Shown here piece after piece: positions 1 to 10,040 of a DNA stretch of 56,710 nucleotides (positions are counted from its first letter, which is position 1; each line of letters begins with the position of its first letter). Source of the stretch: a virus; the IMG/VR virus record IMGVR_UViG_3300019763_000011, positions 1 through 56,710 of that record, one strand, 5' to 3'. The translations under genes and the position numbers were made by a program. The notes under the pieces were generated by a model. That model was not told where the DNA came from and searched no databases. It saw only the letters and a program-made list of their open reading frames with translations.

Positions 1-1266
1 ACTTAAAGTTTTGATTTGGATTCCTCCATTATCGGCTGATATTTCATTACCAGATAAATCATAAACTGTTTCTGTTACATTTCCTGTTACATTTCCTGTT
101 ACATTTCCTGTTACATTTCCTGTTACATTTCCTGTTACATCACCAGTTACATCACCAGTTACATCACCAGTGAATACAGCATCACTACCATCAGTACCGT
201 TATCAAGAATTGTCACTAAACCATCTTGGGATAATACGTCTCCGGTTACATTACCAGTAAGATCACCAGTAAATACTGCATCCGTTCCATCTATACCATT
301 ATCAAGAATTGTTACTAAACCATCTTGAGATAATACATCACCAGTTACGTCTCCTGTAAGATTACCAGTTACGTCTCCTGTAAGATTACCAGTTACGTCT
401 CCTGTAAGATTACCAGTTACGTCTCCTGTAAGATTACCAGTTACGTCTCCTGTAAGATTACCAGTAACACCAACAAATTCAACACTGTCAGTTGTATTCA
501 AAGTTTGGTCGAATATATTACCAACAACCGTTGTTGTAAATGCCAAATTACTAGAACCGTCCCATCCAGTTGATATTCCCGTAACACCACCAATCAACTC
601 TATAGTTCTTGGTGTTTCCCATGATGAAGCGGTATCAGCATTACCTGTTACGTCTCCTGTTACGTCTCCTGTAAGGTTGGTGTTAACTGATACGAATGTA
701 GGTGAATCGGTTGTGGCAACACCTTGGTTCATACCACCAACATATGACCATTGATCGTTTGAGACAGTAACATCATCAATGTTATTCAATTGTAGAAGTT
801 CTGCCGCAGTTAAACCACCGATCGTACCAGAAGTAGTTGAGATATTTCCAGTTGAAACTACACTACCAAATGTTACATTATCGGTTGTCATGATACTTTG
901 GTCCATATCACCAACATATACCCACTGACCATTTGTGATAGTAACATCATCAATGTTATTCAATTGTAGAAGTTCTGCCGCAGTTAAACCACCGATTGTA
1001 CCAGAAGTTGTTGAAATGTTACCAGTTGAAACTACACCACCAAATGTTACATTATCGGTTGTCATGATACTTTGGTCCATATCACCAACATATACCCACT
1101 GACCATTTGAGACAGTAACATCATCAATATTACTTATTTGTGTTACCTCATTTGTTGATATACCAGAAATATCAACTCCACCAAAACTAACCTCATTTTC
1201 ATTGGCAATAAACACACCACTACCAATATTAATACCTTTCTTTATTTTAAAATCTTGTATTGCCAT
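1..1266 (-). CDS. Repeat-rich tail-fibre-like protein, C-terminus beyond the window
   Basis: The gene begins at 1266 behind a strong ribosome site (GGAGG, 10 nt upstream) and stays open to the window edge, giving the first 422 codons. After the start MAIQDFKIKKGINIGSG come about three copies of a unit of 55-60 residues containing NGQWVYVGDMDQS, TTDNVTF and GGLTAAELLQLNNIDD. TGDVTGNLTG hexapeptide-type repeats follow, with two copies of a SQDGLVT...DGTDAVFTGD cassette. The same units occur in the fibre gene at 2847-8408, so the two exchange or share modules. Repeats of this kind suggest a long trimeric fibre shaft; the tip is not visible. It lies last in the minus-strand fibre cluster. Structural role is likely; the exact fibre subunit is unknown. 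Confidence 0.75.
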   Translation of the reverse strand, partial: MAIQDFKIKKGINIGSGVFIANENEVSFGGVDISGISTNEVTQISNIDDVTVSNGQWVYVGDMDQSIMTTDNVTFGGVVSTGNISTTSGTIGGLTAAELLQLNNIDDVTITNGQWVYVGDMDQSIMTTDNVTFGSVVSTGNISTTSGTIGGLTAAELLQLNNIDDVTVSNDQWSYVGGMNQGVATTDSPTFVSVNTNLTGDVTGDVTGNADTASSWETPRTIELIGGVTGISTGWDGSSNLAFTTTVVGNIFDQTLNTTDSVEFVGVTGNLTGDVTGNLTGDVTGNLTGDVTGNLTGDVTGNLTGDVTGDVLSQDGLVTILDNGIDGTDAVFTGDLTGNVTGDVLSQDGLVTILDNGTDGSDAVFTGDVTGDVTGDVTGNVTGNVTGNVTGNVTGNVTETVYDLSGNEISADNGGIQIKTLS

Positions 1267-1306
1267 AGCTTCCAAACCTCCACTATTATTTTATTTTTAC
1301 TTTACT

Positions 1307-2836
1307 TTATGTACTAAGTCCGAAAATGAATGCAATTCCAGTATCCGGTGTTGTTTCTCCATCACCGTCATAATACGTAGTTGATGTGATACAATATGAA
1401 TCTGACATCGAAACTATGGAACCAAACCCATCAGATGATGATAACGGATCTTCAATAGTATCTAACAACTCCCCTGTAGTATTACTAAATATAAATGATC
1501 TATTCCATGAGTTAACATAAGAGAATGAGTCGTTTATATCAACATAATATCCCATCCCATCCCATTCAAAAGGTGTTGGATTGGTTAATGTGTGTAACAA
1601 ATCACCTGTTACAGTGTTAAAGATGTATGCTGCTCCAACATCATCGGCGGTTGCACTATCTTCTCCACCAGCACCAACTATACAGTAACTATCTGTTATT
1701 GCAACTGAAACTCCAAATAAGTCAGCTCCAACCGTACCGTACACTGTTGGGTTTTCTAATGTATGTAATAGATCACCTGTTACGGTATTAAAGATATATG
1801 CTATACCCGAAGTAATACCTTCTAATCTTTCTGATTGGGCACCGACCACACAATATGTATCTGTCAGATCAACAGAAATACCGAAAAGATCACCGCCAAA
1901 ACCATCCAAGTTCGGATCATCCAATGTATGTAATAATGCACCTGTTACAGTATTATAAATATAGGCTTTACCCGAATTTGATCCACTATCATCATCTTCA
2001 TTATGAGCACCAACTATACAGTAACTATCTGTTATTGCAACTGATTTACCAAAATTATCACCTGCCGATGTACCATATGCATTTGGATTATCTAATGTAT
2101 GTAGTAATTCACCTGTTGCATTAGTGAAAATATACACTTTCCCTGAACTTAATCCACCAGCATCATCTTCTGTTGATGCACTAACAGCACAATATGTATC
2201 TGATATCGAAACAGCAGATCCAAATGTATCACTAGCTGATGTATCATATGCATTTGGGTTATCAAGAGTCCATAACAACTCACCAGTAACAGTATTGTAA
2301 ATATATGATTTACCTGAATCAAGTCCACCTGCATCATCTTCATTCGGGGCACCAACTATTGAATATGTATCCGATATTGATACTGATCTACCAAATGAGT
2401 CATTGTCAGCAGTGTCATACGCATTTGGATTATCTAATGTATGTAGTAAACCAATGTTAAGTGTCGGTGCAACATATACATAACTACTCTTTTTAATGAA
2501 CAACTGTCTTTCAAATGAATATGATCCACTGAAACCAACTGGAAGTGTCATGTTCAAATTCATTGTTGATGGGAAATCCAAATAACCATCTGTATCAAAA
2601 CTAACAACCAGATTACCCACATTATCAAACTCCGTTACAATAATACCTGTTGAATCATCTACCATTGATAGGGATGTTGTATACATTTCCCCTGTGATAT
2701 CATCTTCCACAACTATATTATAAACTGCCTTTCTATAAACATCTGTCAATAGAGAGTCTAGGGTGGTTGTTCCCGCAACCACCCCACTCACCACAGATTT
2801 TGATACTCCTCTAAAATCACTCAAATATGTAGTCAT
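1307..2836 (-). CDS. Seven-bladed FG-GAP-like beta-propeller protein in the tail-fibre cluster
   Basis: This 509-residue protein has an N-terminal region of about 125 residues, then seven repeats of 45-57 residues. Each repeat has the pattern FG-x-SV-x-I-(S/T)-D-(T/S)-Y-x-x-V-G-A, a Gly/Asp-rich loop with EDD, a Y-I-(Y/F)-N-T-V-T-G-(E/D)-LL strand and a linker HTLDNPNAY. Seven such repeats are what a closed integrin-type (FG-GAP) beta-propeller needs; the acidic loops suggest metal binding. The sixth repeat is shortened. It lies between two giant fibre genes, 10 nt from the upstream one, so it is probably co-transcribed and may be a receptor-binding head or a chaperone of the fibre. No signal peptide is seen. 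The fold call is fairly secure; the role is inferred from position. Confidence 0.75.
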   Translation of the reverse strand: MTTYLSDFRGVSKSVVSGVVAGTTTLDSLLTDVYRKAVYNIVVEDDITGEMYTTSLSMVDDSTGIIVTEFDNVGNLVVSFDTDGYLDFPSTMNLNMTLPVGFSGSYSFERQLFIKKSSYVYVAPTLNIGLLHTLDNPNAYDTADNDSFGRSVSISDTYSIVGAPNEDDAGGLDSGKSYIYNTVTGELLWTLDNPNAYDTSASDTFGSAVSISDTYCAVSASTEDDAGGLSSGKVYIFTNATGELLHTLDNPNAYGTSAGDNFGKSVAITDSYCIVGAHNEDDDSGSNSGKAYIYNTVTGALLHTLDDPNLDGFGGDLFGISVDLTDTYCVVGAQSERLEGITSGIAYIFNTVTGDLLHTLENPTVYGTVGADLFGVSVAITDSYCIVGAGGEDSATADDVGAAYIFNTVTGDLLHTLTNPTPFEWDGMGYYVDINDSFSYVNSWNRSFIFSNTTGELLDTIEDPLSSSDGFGSIVSMSDSYCITSTTYYDGDGETTPDTGIAFIFGLST

Positions 2837-2846
2837 ACTAATCTCC

Positions 2847-5800
2847 TTATACTATTTTCCATCCTTTGGATGTTGTAAATACTAATTCAACGGTTGCATT
2901 ATCTGTATTAAGAACTAAATCATCGGCAACACCCATGATATTGTTACCATTTCTATCAATAAAAACGGGAGAGTTAAACCAATCACCCATTTCATCGTGA
3001 ATAATAATAGTGTGTCCTTGAACTGGTGATATCGGTAATACCAAAGATGAAATACTTCCATCAGCCAAATACTTTCTACCACTTACCAAGGTTTGTGCGT
3101 CAGTTGCAGATTCCCAATTAATTGTGATAAACTTACTTGTTGTATCATCCCAAATAGCAGTTCCCAATGATTTTGGTGTGTCTTCTCTTGTTGCTACTGC
3201 TTGTAGAGAATCAACTTTACCAACTCTAAATAAGTCATCAGACTCATCAAAGATGAACTGGAAGTTTGCTTCAGAACCTCTATCAACTTCGATGCCAGCG
3301 GTACCTATTGTAACACCAGCACCAATTTCACCAGCGTTTACTACCATTATATTATCTTCAACACGTACTGTTGTTGAGTTTATAGTGGTTGTTGTTCCGT
3401 TAACGGTGAGATCACCACTAACTGTTACATTACCAATAAAACCAGTATTACCACCTACATTTAGGTTTTCTTCGATACCAACTCCACCCTCAACCACTAA
3501 TGCACCTGTGTCTTTATTTGTAGATGTTGTCGTGTCATTAACTTTAACAGCATTAAATGTAACATTGTCAGTAGTTGTAACACTTTGGTTCATATCACCA
3601 ACATATACCCACTGACCGTTTGTGATAGTAACAGAATCAATGTTATTCAATTGTGTGAGTTCTACCGCAGTTAAACCACCGATTGTACCAGAAGTTGTTG
3701 AAATGTTACCGACCACATTAACATAACCACCTACATTTACATTTTCTTCTACACCAAGACCACCCTGTGTGATAACCACGGCACCAGTATCTTTGTCAGT
3801 AGAAGAAATGGAACCTTGTACTTCACCAAACTGGAATACGAAATCGGGTGCTTCAAAAGTGGTACCGATTGTTACTGATCCACCAACGTGAAGGTTTTCT
3901 TCGATACCAACTCCACCATCAACCACCAATGCACCTGAGTCTTTACCAGTTGAACCAGTAGTATCAGTTATTGTAACAATTCCAGCAAGTTCGGATGTAC
4001 TACCAACATAAAGTGAAATGTTGGATGTAATGACATCAGCTTCAACTGTCTCACCAACCAACGAACCTTGAACATCACCTTGAACATCACCAAGAACATT
4101 ACCGGTGATATCACCAATGAATCCACTTAAAGCGTTAACCTGACCACCGACAAACAATTCTCTTCCAATACCCATTCCACCAGCAGTAACAATTGACCCT
4201 GTAATAACATCAATTGATTGTGTGTCATTAGTAACAAGTAATGTACCAGTTAATGTAGTATTTCCACCAACACCAAGATCATTTACGATTGTAGTATTTG
4301 ATCCTACATAAAGATTTTCACCTACACCAATACCACCAGCAGTAACAATGTCACCAGTTGTTGTATTAGTTGTTGTGTTTCCACCCTCAGCAATGAATCT
4401 GTTGAAGTATGCTTCATTAAACATATCACCAGTTGATCCTAATGATTGTGTGTTGTCAAATGAATATAATGTTGTTCCTATTTTTGAATTAATGTTCACC
4501 GTATCTGTGTTATCAGATCCAATATTCAGATCATCGTTTACATTAAGTGTACCATTAATTGTGTTAGTGTCACTTGTTATAACAAATGATGTTGTGTCTA
4601 CTACAAGATCAGTAGTATCAAGGTTTACAGTAGAAATACCATGAATATCAACAACATCACCTTCTACCGTCAAGGTTTGGTTAGTTGTAATATCAACATT
4701 ACCAGTTGTCACATCAACTGAGAAATTACCAGTTGTTATAACGACATCAAAATCACCATCTGTCATATCGACATCAACAGCGTTATTAATATCAACAATA
4801 CCGTTGATTTGTGTGTTATCATCAAGTGTTGTAAGACCAGATACATTTAAATCGGTTACAATACCAACTGAACCACCAACATTTATATCTTGTTCTACAC
4901 CAATACCACCTTGTGTTATAACCAAAGCACCAGTATCTTTGTTGACCGATTGAACATTACCAGAAATCACACCATTCAAGAATATGAAGTTAGGAGCATC
5001 AAACACCGCACCAATTGTCATATTTCCAAGAGTATGAATATCACCTTGAACGTTTAGGTTTCCAGCGATACCTTGACCACCATCAAGAATCAACGATCCA
5101 GTATCCCATGATGTTGAATCTGTTGTGGATGTTACGTGGGTTGTTACAGGAGATACAATGTTTCCTGTGAGATCACCCTGAATGTTTCCTGTTACATCAC
5201 CAAGGAATGTAGCATCTGTACCGTCTGTTCCATTATCAAGAACTGTTACCAGACCATCTTGAGACAATACATCACCAACCACATTACTTGTAACTACACT
5301 AAATGTGATCTGACCACCAGTAATTTCACCTGTTACATCCAAGTCACCAACAACATTAAAGTTATTTGATGAAGTTGTTGGTAAACCAAGATTACCCATA
5401 AACGATCCAGTGAAAGTTCCACCAACAAATGAACTACCAGTAATGGTTGTTCCATAAATCTCATTCCATCTGTTAAGTTGGTTACCTAGTGTAAAACTAC
5501 CAAGAGGAATCAAATTTGATTCTACAACATTAAGAACATTTAATGAGTTGACAGTTGCTTCACCTGATGTGATGATATTACCACCACTTAATTCAGTGAA
5601 CGATGACGAAGCTGATACAATGTTTCCGTTCAGGTTACCATCTAGTTGACCTGTGAATACTGCATCACTTCCGTCTGTTCCATTCTCAACGACTACCACA
5701 ACACCATCTTGTGACTTAATGTTACCAGTAAGGTCTGTCATAACACTAGGTAATGTCAAACTTGATGCTGATAATGAACCAGTTACATGTAAATCTTGTC

Positions 5801-8408
5801 CTATGTTTAAAGTTCTACCAACATTAAGGTTCTTATCAACAGTCATACCACCACGAATCTCTAAAGAATCATTTAGGTCACCATCTTCAAATTTATCCCA
5901 TGCTGATGTTACTTGTGAAGTGTCACCAATCAAATTGCCATCAACGTTACCGTCAATATTTCCTGTGACATTTCCTACTACATTACCATCAAGGTCACCT
6001 GTAAAACTTCCTGTAAACTCAGAACCATTGATAGTTGTTACATTAAGTGTTCCTATTGTTGCTATATCAGACTCAATGTTTGTCGAACCTAATATGTTAT
6101 TTACGTATAATGAACCCCATTTACTACCAACACTACCAATATTTCTGGTTGTATCGGGAATCAAATCAGATCCAACAGTAGTCAATACTAATGTGTTTAC
6201 TGTAAGATTAACTATATCCGCTGTTTCAGAATCTACATTAACAGAATATATGTTAGCCCATTGATTAGTTGTTGAACCAATGTCTCTTGTATTAGTAACG
6301 TCTGATATAACGTTTGATTGTACGTTTGTCCAAGGGACCGTTGCAATAAAACTACCTGTGATATCACCAGTAACATTCAAATCACCACCAATGAATACTT
6401 TCTCATCAACAGTTAAACTCTTACCAACATGAACACCACCAACAACATCTAATGCATCAGCAGTTCCGACATCAGAAACTAGATCCCAACCAGAAGTTAC
6501 CTGAGTTGTTGAACCAATCAATGATCCAGTAAGATCACCAATCACATTCCCTGTCAAATCACCGTTGAAATCACCGACAAAAGAACTACTGTTAATTGTC
6601 GTTACATTAAGTGTTCCTATAGTTGCAACATCTGATTCTATATTAGCAGCACCAAGTAACTGAACAGTGTATAAAGAAGACCATTTGTTTAACTCAGTTC
6701 CGATACCATACCCATCTTCTGGGATAAGACTAGAACCAACAGTACCAACAACTAACGAACCTATGTCACCGTTATCTGCAATCACATCAGTAACATTAAC
6801 TTCGGAACCCACAACATCACCTGTAAGACCACCTGTCACATTACCTGTAAGATCACCTGTTACATTACCAGTTACGTCACCAGTAAGATCACCAGTTACG
6901 TCACCAGTAAATACTGCGTCAGTACCATCAGATCCATTGTTTAATATTGTCACTAAACCATCTTGAGACAATACGGCACCTGTTACGTTTCCTGTGACAT
7001 CACCATCAACACTACCGATAAGATCACCGGTTACAGTTCCGGTCATATCACCAGTAAGATCGCCAGTCACATTTCCTGTTACATCTCCTGTAACATTACC
7101 TGTAACATTACCTGTAACATTACCTGTAAGATCACCAGTTACATCACCAGTAAGACCACCTGTCACATTTCCTGTGACATTACCAGTAAGATCTCCAGTT
7201 ACATTACCTGTTACGTCACCTGTTACGTCACCTGTAAGACCACCTGTTACGTCACCAGTTACATTACCTGTAAGATCACCTGTTACATTACCTGTTACGT
7301 CACCAGTAAGACCACCTGTCACGTTTCCTGTCACGTTTCCTGTGACATCACCAGTAAGACCACCTGTCACATTTCCAGTAAGATCGCCAGTTACATTACC
7401 TGTTACGTCACCTGTGACATTACCTATAAGATCGCCAGTTACATCACCTGTGACATCACCTGTAAATACTGCATCACTTCCATCAGTACCGTTATCAAGA
7501 ACTGTTACCAAACCATCTTGTGATAATACATCACCTGTTACATTTCCTGTCACGTCACCAGTAAGACCACCTGTCACATTACCTGTAAGATCACCAGTTA
7601 CATCACCAGTAAGACCACCTGTGACATTACCAGTTACATTACCAGTTACATCACCAGTAAGACCACCTGTGACATTACCTGTAAGATCACCTGTTACATT
7701 ACCAGTAAGACCACCTGTGACATTACCTGTAAGATCACCTGTTACATTTCCTGTCACGTCACCTGTAAGAGATCCTGTCACGTTACCAGTTACATTACCA
7801 GTAAGGTCACCAACAATAATGGATGCCATTACATTGGTTGCATATAAATTAGCCCAACGACGAATCGCACCACCAAGATTATATGAATCATCTACATCTG
7901 GTGATAATGCCGAATTAACGGAAGTTGTAACTGTCAATGTATCACCTGACATAGATCCAGTTAATGTAATATTAACAAAATCTGTAATATCACCCAAACC
8001 AGAACCAGTAATTGTAACAACACCTGATATGTCTTGGTCTAGTAGAAGATCTCCACCAGTAATGGTTGTATCATCACCAAGAATTGTTGTACCTGTAACG
8101 CCTAGTCCACCAGCATTAACATTTTTTGCAATCGACATACCACCTCTTGTAGAAATGGATGCAATCTCATCTGTCGGACCTGTTGAGTCAACTAAATCAA
8201 TTACGTGTAAAGGTTCTCCGAGATATCCCGGACCTCCACCACCAACCTCAAGAATAGCTGTTCGTAGTTCGTATAAAACATCGTCTAATCTGTCACCTAG
8301 AAAAATATTACTAGGATCTACCATAACAATGTTGGTTTCGGTTAACACGTTTACCCAACCATCGTTAGTGGAATTTCTTAAATTTACCTTGTATTCGGTT
8401 TCAGCCAT
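2847..8408 (-). CDS. Giant tail-fibre protein (1853 aa) with hexapeptide-type repeats
   Basis: The start is the ATG at 8408 (MAETEYKVNL), chosen because GGAG lies 10 nt upstream; an in-frame ATG at 8447 has no ribosome site. Residues about 1-190 form an N-terminal domain like those of T4-type long-fibre shafts. About 330 residues of repeats of the type VTGDLTGNVTGGLTG follow. Four copies of a SQDG...NGTDG(S/T)DA cassette and repeated NxWxxxY and DTGALVV-GG-x-GI-EENLNVGG units lie further on. The C-terminal 200 residues are non-repetitive (TTTINSTTVRVEDNIMVVN onward). It resembles the proximal fibre subunits of marine T4-like phages. A TATAAATA late motif sits 39-46 nt upstream, fitting late expression. 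The repeat block is a likely site of slippage and recombination. Confidence 0.85.
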   Translation of the reverse strand: MAETEYKVNLRNSTNDGWVNVLTETNIVMVDPSNIFLGDRLDDVLYELRTAILEVGGGGPGYLGEPLHVIDLVDSTGPTDEIASISTRGGMSIAKNVNAGGLGVTGTTILGDDTTITGGDLLLDQDISGVVTITGSGLGDITDFVNITLTGSMSGDTLTVTTSVNSALSPDVDDSYNLGGAIRRWANLYATNVMASIIVGDLTGNVTGNVTGSLTGDVTGNVTGDLTGNVTGGLTGNVTGDLTGNVTGGLTGDVTGNVTGNVTGGLTGDVTGDLTGNVTGGLTGDVTGNVTGDVLSQDGLVTVLDNGTDGSDAVFTGDVTGDVTGDLIGNVTGDVTGNVTGDLTGNVTGGLTGDVTGNVTGNVTGGLTGDVTGNVTGDLTGNVTGDVTGGLTGDVTGDVTGNVTGDLTGNVTGNVTGGLTGDVTGDLTGNVTGNVTGNVTGDVTGNVTGDLTGDMTGTVTGDLIGSVDGDVTGNVTGAVLSQDGLVTILNNGSDGTDAVFTGDVTGDLTGDVTGNVTGDLTGNVTGGLTGDVVGSEVNVTDVIADNGDIGSLVVGTVGSSLIPEDGYGIGTELNKWSSLYTVQLLGAANIESDVATIGTLNVTTINSSSFVGDFNGDLTGNVIGDLTGSLIGSTTQVTSGWDLVSDVGTADALDVVGGVHVGKSLTVDEKVFIGGDLNVTGDITGSFIATVPWTNVQSNVISDVTNTRDIGSTTNQWANIYSVNVDSETADIVNLTVNTLVLTTVGSDLIPDTTRNIGSVGSKWGSLYVNNILGSTNIESDIATIGTLNVTTINGSEFTGSFTGDLDGNVVGNVTGNIDGNVDGNLIGDTSQVTSAWDKFEDGDLNDSLEIRGGMTVDKNLNVGRTLNIGQDLHVTGSLSASSLTLPSVMTDLTGNIKSQDGVVVVVENGTDGSDAVFTGQLDGNLNGNIVSASSSFTELSGGNIITSGEATVNSLNVLNVVESNLIPLGSFTLGNQLNRWNEIYGTTITGSSFVGGTFTGSFMGNLGLPTTSSNNFNVVGDLDVTGEITGGQITFSVVTSNVVGDVLSQDGLVTVLDNGTDGTDATFLGDVTGNIQGDLTGNIVSPVTTHVTSTTDSTSWDTGSLILDGGQGIAGNLNVQGDIHTLGNMTIGAVFDAPNFIFLNGVISGNVQSVNKDTGALVITQGGIGVEQDINVGGSVGIVTDLNVSGLTTLDDNTQINGIVDINNAVDVDMTDGDFDVVITTGNFSVDVTTGNVDITTNQTLTVEGDVVDIHGISTVNLDTTDLVVDTTSFVITSDTNTINGTLNVNDDLNIGSDNTDTVNINSKIGTTLYSFDNTQSLGSTGDMFNEAYFNRFIAEGGNTTTNTTTGDIVTAGGIGVGENLYVGSNTTIVNDLGVGGNTTLTGTLLVTNDTQSIDVITGSIVTAGGMGIGRELFVGGQVNALSGFIGDITGNVLGDVQGDVQGSLVGETVEADVITSNISLYVGSTSELAGIVTITDTTGSTGKDSGALVVDGGVGIEENLHVGGSVTIGTTFEAPDFVFQFGEVQGSISSTDKDTGAVVITQGGLGVEENVNVGGYVNVVGNISTTSGTIGGLTAVELTQLNNIDSVTITNGQWVYVGDMNQSVTTTDNVTFNAVKVNDTTTSTNKDTGALVVEGGVGIEENLNVGGNTGFIGNVTVSGDLTVNGTTTTINSTTVRVEDNIMVVNAGEIGAGVTIGTAGIEVDRGSEANFQFIFDESDDLFRVGKVDSLQAVATREDTPKSLGTAIWDDTTSKFITINWESATDAQTLVSGRKYLADGSISSLVLPISPVQGHTIIIHDEMGDWFNSPVFIDRNGNNIMGVADDLVLNTDNATVELVFTTSKGWKIV
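6820..7815 (-). repeat. Degenerate 18-24 nt repeats coding the fibre hexapeptide array
   Basis: About 1 kb of imperfect direct repeats such as CACCTGTTACATTACCAGT and ACCAGTAAGACCACC, coding the V/L-TG-D/N/G repeats of the fibre gene. Two shorter blocks of the same repeat lie at 72-170 and 340-470 in the neighbouring fibre gene. The period is a multiple of three, so copy-number change keeps the reading frame. Confidence 0.85.
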
Positions 8409-8446
8409 ATTAAATATCTCCAAAAATATGATTTTATATATACTCA

Positions 8447-8454
8447 TATTTATA
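8447..8454 (-). promoter_or_regulatory. Putative T4-type late promoter TATAAATA
   Basis: An exact TATAAATA octamer on the minus strand, 39 nt upstream of the fibre start at 8408. T4 late promoters consist essentially of this -10 element read by gp55. The octamer alone is weak evidence in AT-rich DNA; the position before a virion gene supports it. Confidence 0.5.
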
Positions 8455-8493
8455 TAATTTTTCTCATTGCCACCCTCTCATCCATAAAATACA

Positions 8494-8529
8494 CAAAAAA
8501 AGGGATACCCAAAAAATGAGTATCCCTTT
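8494..8529 (-). terminator. Rho-independent terminator after the gene at 8554-8910
   Basis: A perfect 10-bp stem (AAAGGGATAC / GTATCCCTTT) around an 11-nt loop, followed on the minus strand by an unbroken run of T. It ends the transcript from the sensor region before the fibre gene starts its own. Confidence 0.85.
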
Positions 8530-8553
8530 ATACATCTAATTATTTGTTAATTT

Positions 8554-8910
8554 CTATACAAATAAACGATCTAATGCCAACATATCCTTGGCACTAATTG
8601 TTGCGTCTTCACCCAACACCCCGATATCCATAGGATCAAATGAGATTTCAACCTCTTGTGATAAGAGTTCATTGAATTCTTCAACAAATGTCTCCATGTT
8701 ATCGTCTTCGACTTTGATTGTTCCATCATCATCGACAGTACCAACACGTTTGATAAGACTGACCCGAAACTCTTCAATCTCGGCTAACTCCTTATCAAAC
8801 CCAGACACCAATTTTTTTAGATTCCATGCCGCCTTAACGGGAATAGGTTTTTCCAACAGACCAATCAATGGGTCTTTCATGTTACGGATCTCTCCGAGTG
8901 CAAATTTCAT
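8554..8910 (-). CDS. Conserved small phage protein, 118 aa, function unknown
   Basis: The protein begins MKFALGEIRNMKDPL and continues with a Lys/Leu-rich helical segment, an acidic middle part and the tail SAKDMLALDRLFV. Proteins of this pattern (short MK-LGEI start, a PIPVKAAW-type helix, a VEI strand and a closing AxDxLAL helix) are widespread in tailed-phage genomes without known function. It has its own terminator immediately downstream and an AGGTAA-type ribosome site. The final LDRLFV vaguely recalls the LF tails of the early proteins elsewhere in the window but lacks the acidic pair, so it is not counted with them. Confidence 0.7.
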   Translation of the reverse strand: MKFALGEIRNMKDPLIGLLEKPIPVKAAWNLKKLVSGFDKELAEIEEFRVSLIKRVGTVDDDGTIKVEDDNMETFVEEFNELLSQEVEISFDPMDIGVLGEDATISAKDMLALDRLFV

Positions 8911-8957
8911 TACAAATTACCTCCATACAGTTTTGTTTTTATTTGTGTTACATCTTA

Positions 8958-10040
8958 CTATGTGTTATAATCTTTGTCAACTTCATCGTAATATTTTTTC
9001 CGATGATGTATCACACCACCGATAATATCTGCCGCTATTTTTAGTATAACTTCATCACGATCTTTAAATTTTTTGTGTCCATTGTAATAGTCAAAACCTA
9101 TGAATCCCCACCACTTACTATCAGAGAATATCGGTACACCCAAAACTATTACGTCTTCTGAACAAATACAATGTTCTCTTTCAGGGCATATACCACAACG
9201 AGGTAGTGTTGTTTGCACTGATTCTCCTGTCATCATTGATTCTTTTAACTCAGGACATAAGTCATAATTAATACAATCATTTATATCACTGGCAACATCA
9301 CAGATCCTTGACATTGGGTTTAACCAAACTGACACTATGTTGGAACATACCCTCTCTTTTTTTTCCTCATTTTCGAATATATATACTCTGTGTGCCCCTA
9401 CAGCACCACCCAACTCAGAAAGTATTTCTTTTAACGCATCTCTCCAATCACTGTGGTTAGTTAGAATCTTACTCATATTTGATATCGCCGCAAACAAAGA
9501 AGTTCTTCTATTCAACACTTTCTTTTGAAATTCTACTTCGGTTACGTCTCTGGATACTCTCACACACCCCACAAAATCACCTGATTCATCAAAAATTGGG
9601 GTTGTTTGTACATCGTATGATCGGTTGTGGTGTTCTATCATGGATTTCTGTGGTTCGTGTGTATCTATACATTTAGTTACAATACACTTGTCATCAGGAA
9701 ATCCCAAAACTTCCTTATAAAAATCCACCCAATTCATTTCTATTAATTCTTCATATGATATACCTTCTGGTTCTACACATTTCATAAATGCATCGTTACA
9801 CCTGTTGATATTATAATCAACGTCTACAATAACTATAGAATCACTTATCGAATCAAATGTTCTATCCCATTCAACACTTTTACGAGTAATTTCAACGTTT
9901 TTTGTTTCGATCTCTTGTTTTAGTCGTTTTAATTCTGATATATCTTTAGATATACCTTCAATCGGCTCATAATTACATATGTGCTTTGTTGGAACCAAGA
10001 AGTTTGTTAATGTATCAGACCATCTATCCACGAATTTCAT
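8958..10040 (-). CDS. PAS-GAF sensor protein without an output domain
   Basis: A 360-residue soluble protein. Residues about 30-60 form a coiled coil (ISELKRLKQEIETKNVEI). Residues 60-170 form a PAS domain: SISDSIVIVDVDYNINRCN, then a C-terminal TPIFDESGDFVGCVRVSRD that matches the PAS/PAC end. Residues 175-350 form a GAF domain with AHRVYIFENEE and IFSDSKWWGFIGFD. The GAF part carries a Cys cluster (CSN, RIC, DLC, CGICPEREHCIC) that could bind metal or a cofactor. There is no histidine kinase, cyclase or DNA-binding domain after it. The start overlaps the stop of the upstream membrane-protein gene (ATGA), so the two are translationally coupled and may form one receptor. PAS-GAF proteins are common in bacterial signalling but unusual in phages. 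Confidence 0.8.
   Translation of the reverse strand: MKFVDRWSDTLTNFLVPTKHICNYEPIEGISKDISELKRLKQEIETKNVEITRKSVEWDRTFDSISDSIVIVDVDYNINRCNDAFMKCVEPEGISYEELIEMNWVDFYKEVLGFPDDKCIVTKCIDTHEPQKSMIEHHNRSYDVQTTPIFDESGDFVGCVRVSRDVTEVEFQKKVLNRRTSLFAAISNMSKILTNHSDWRDALKEILSELGGAVGAHRVYIFENEEKKERVCSNIVSVWLNPMSRICDVASDINDCINYDLCPELKESMMTGESVQTTLPRCGICPEREHCICSEDVIVLGVPIFSDSKWWGFIGFDYYNGHKKFKDRDEVILKIAADIIGGVIHHRKKYYDEVDKDYNT

Noticed and set aside
6820-7815. Short regular repeats suggestive of a CRISPR array
   Set aside because: The repeats are imperfect, have no unique spacers, and are fully explained as codons of the fibre hexapeptide repeat.
6994-8457. Long rightward open frame of 487 codons opposite the fibre gene
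   Set aside because: It is the mirror image of the hexapeptide repeat: repeat periodicity keeps the antisense frame open. No ribosome site, and low-complexity Pro/Val/Ser/Thr composition. The shorter rightward frames at 3124-3615, 5653-6264 and 6963-7523 are the same effect.
8554-8910. Member of the LF-tail set (ends ALDRLFV)
   Set aside because: It lacks the acidic pair immediately before LF and belongs to a common phage family with a similar end.
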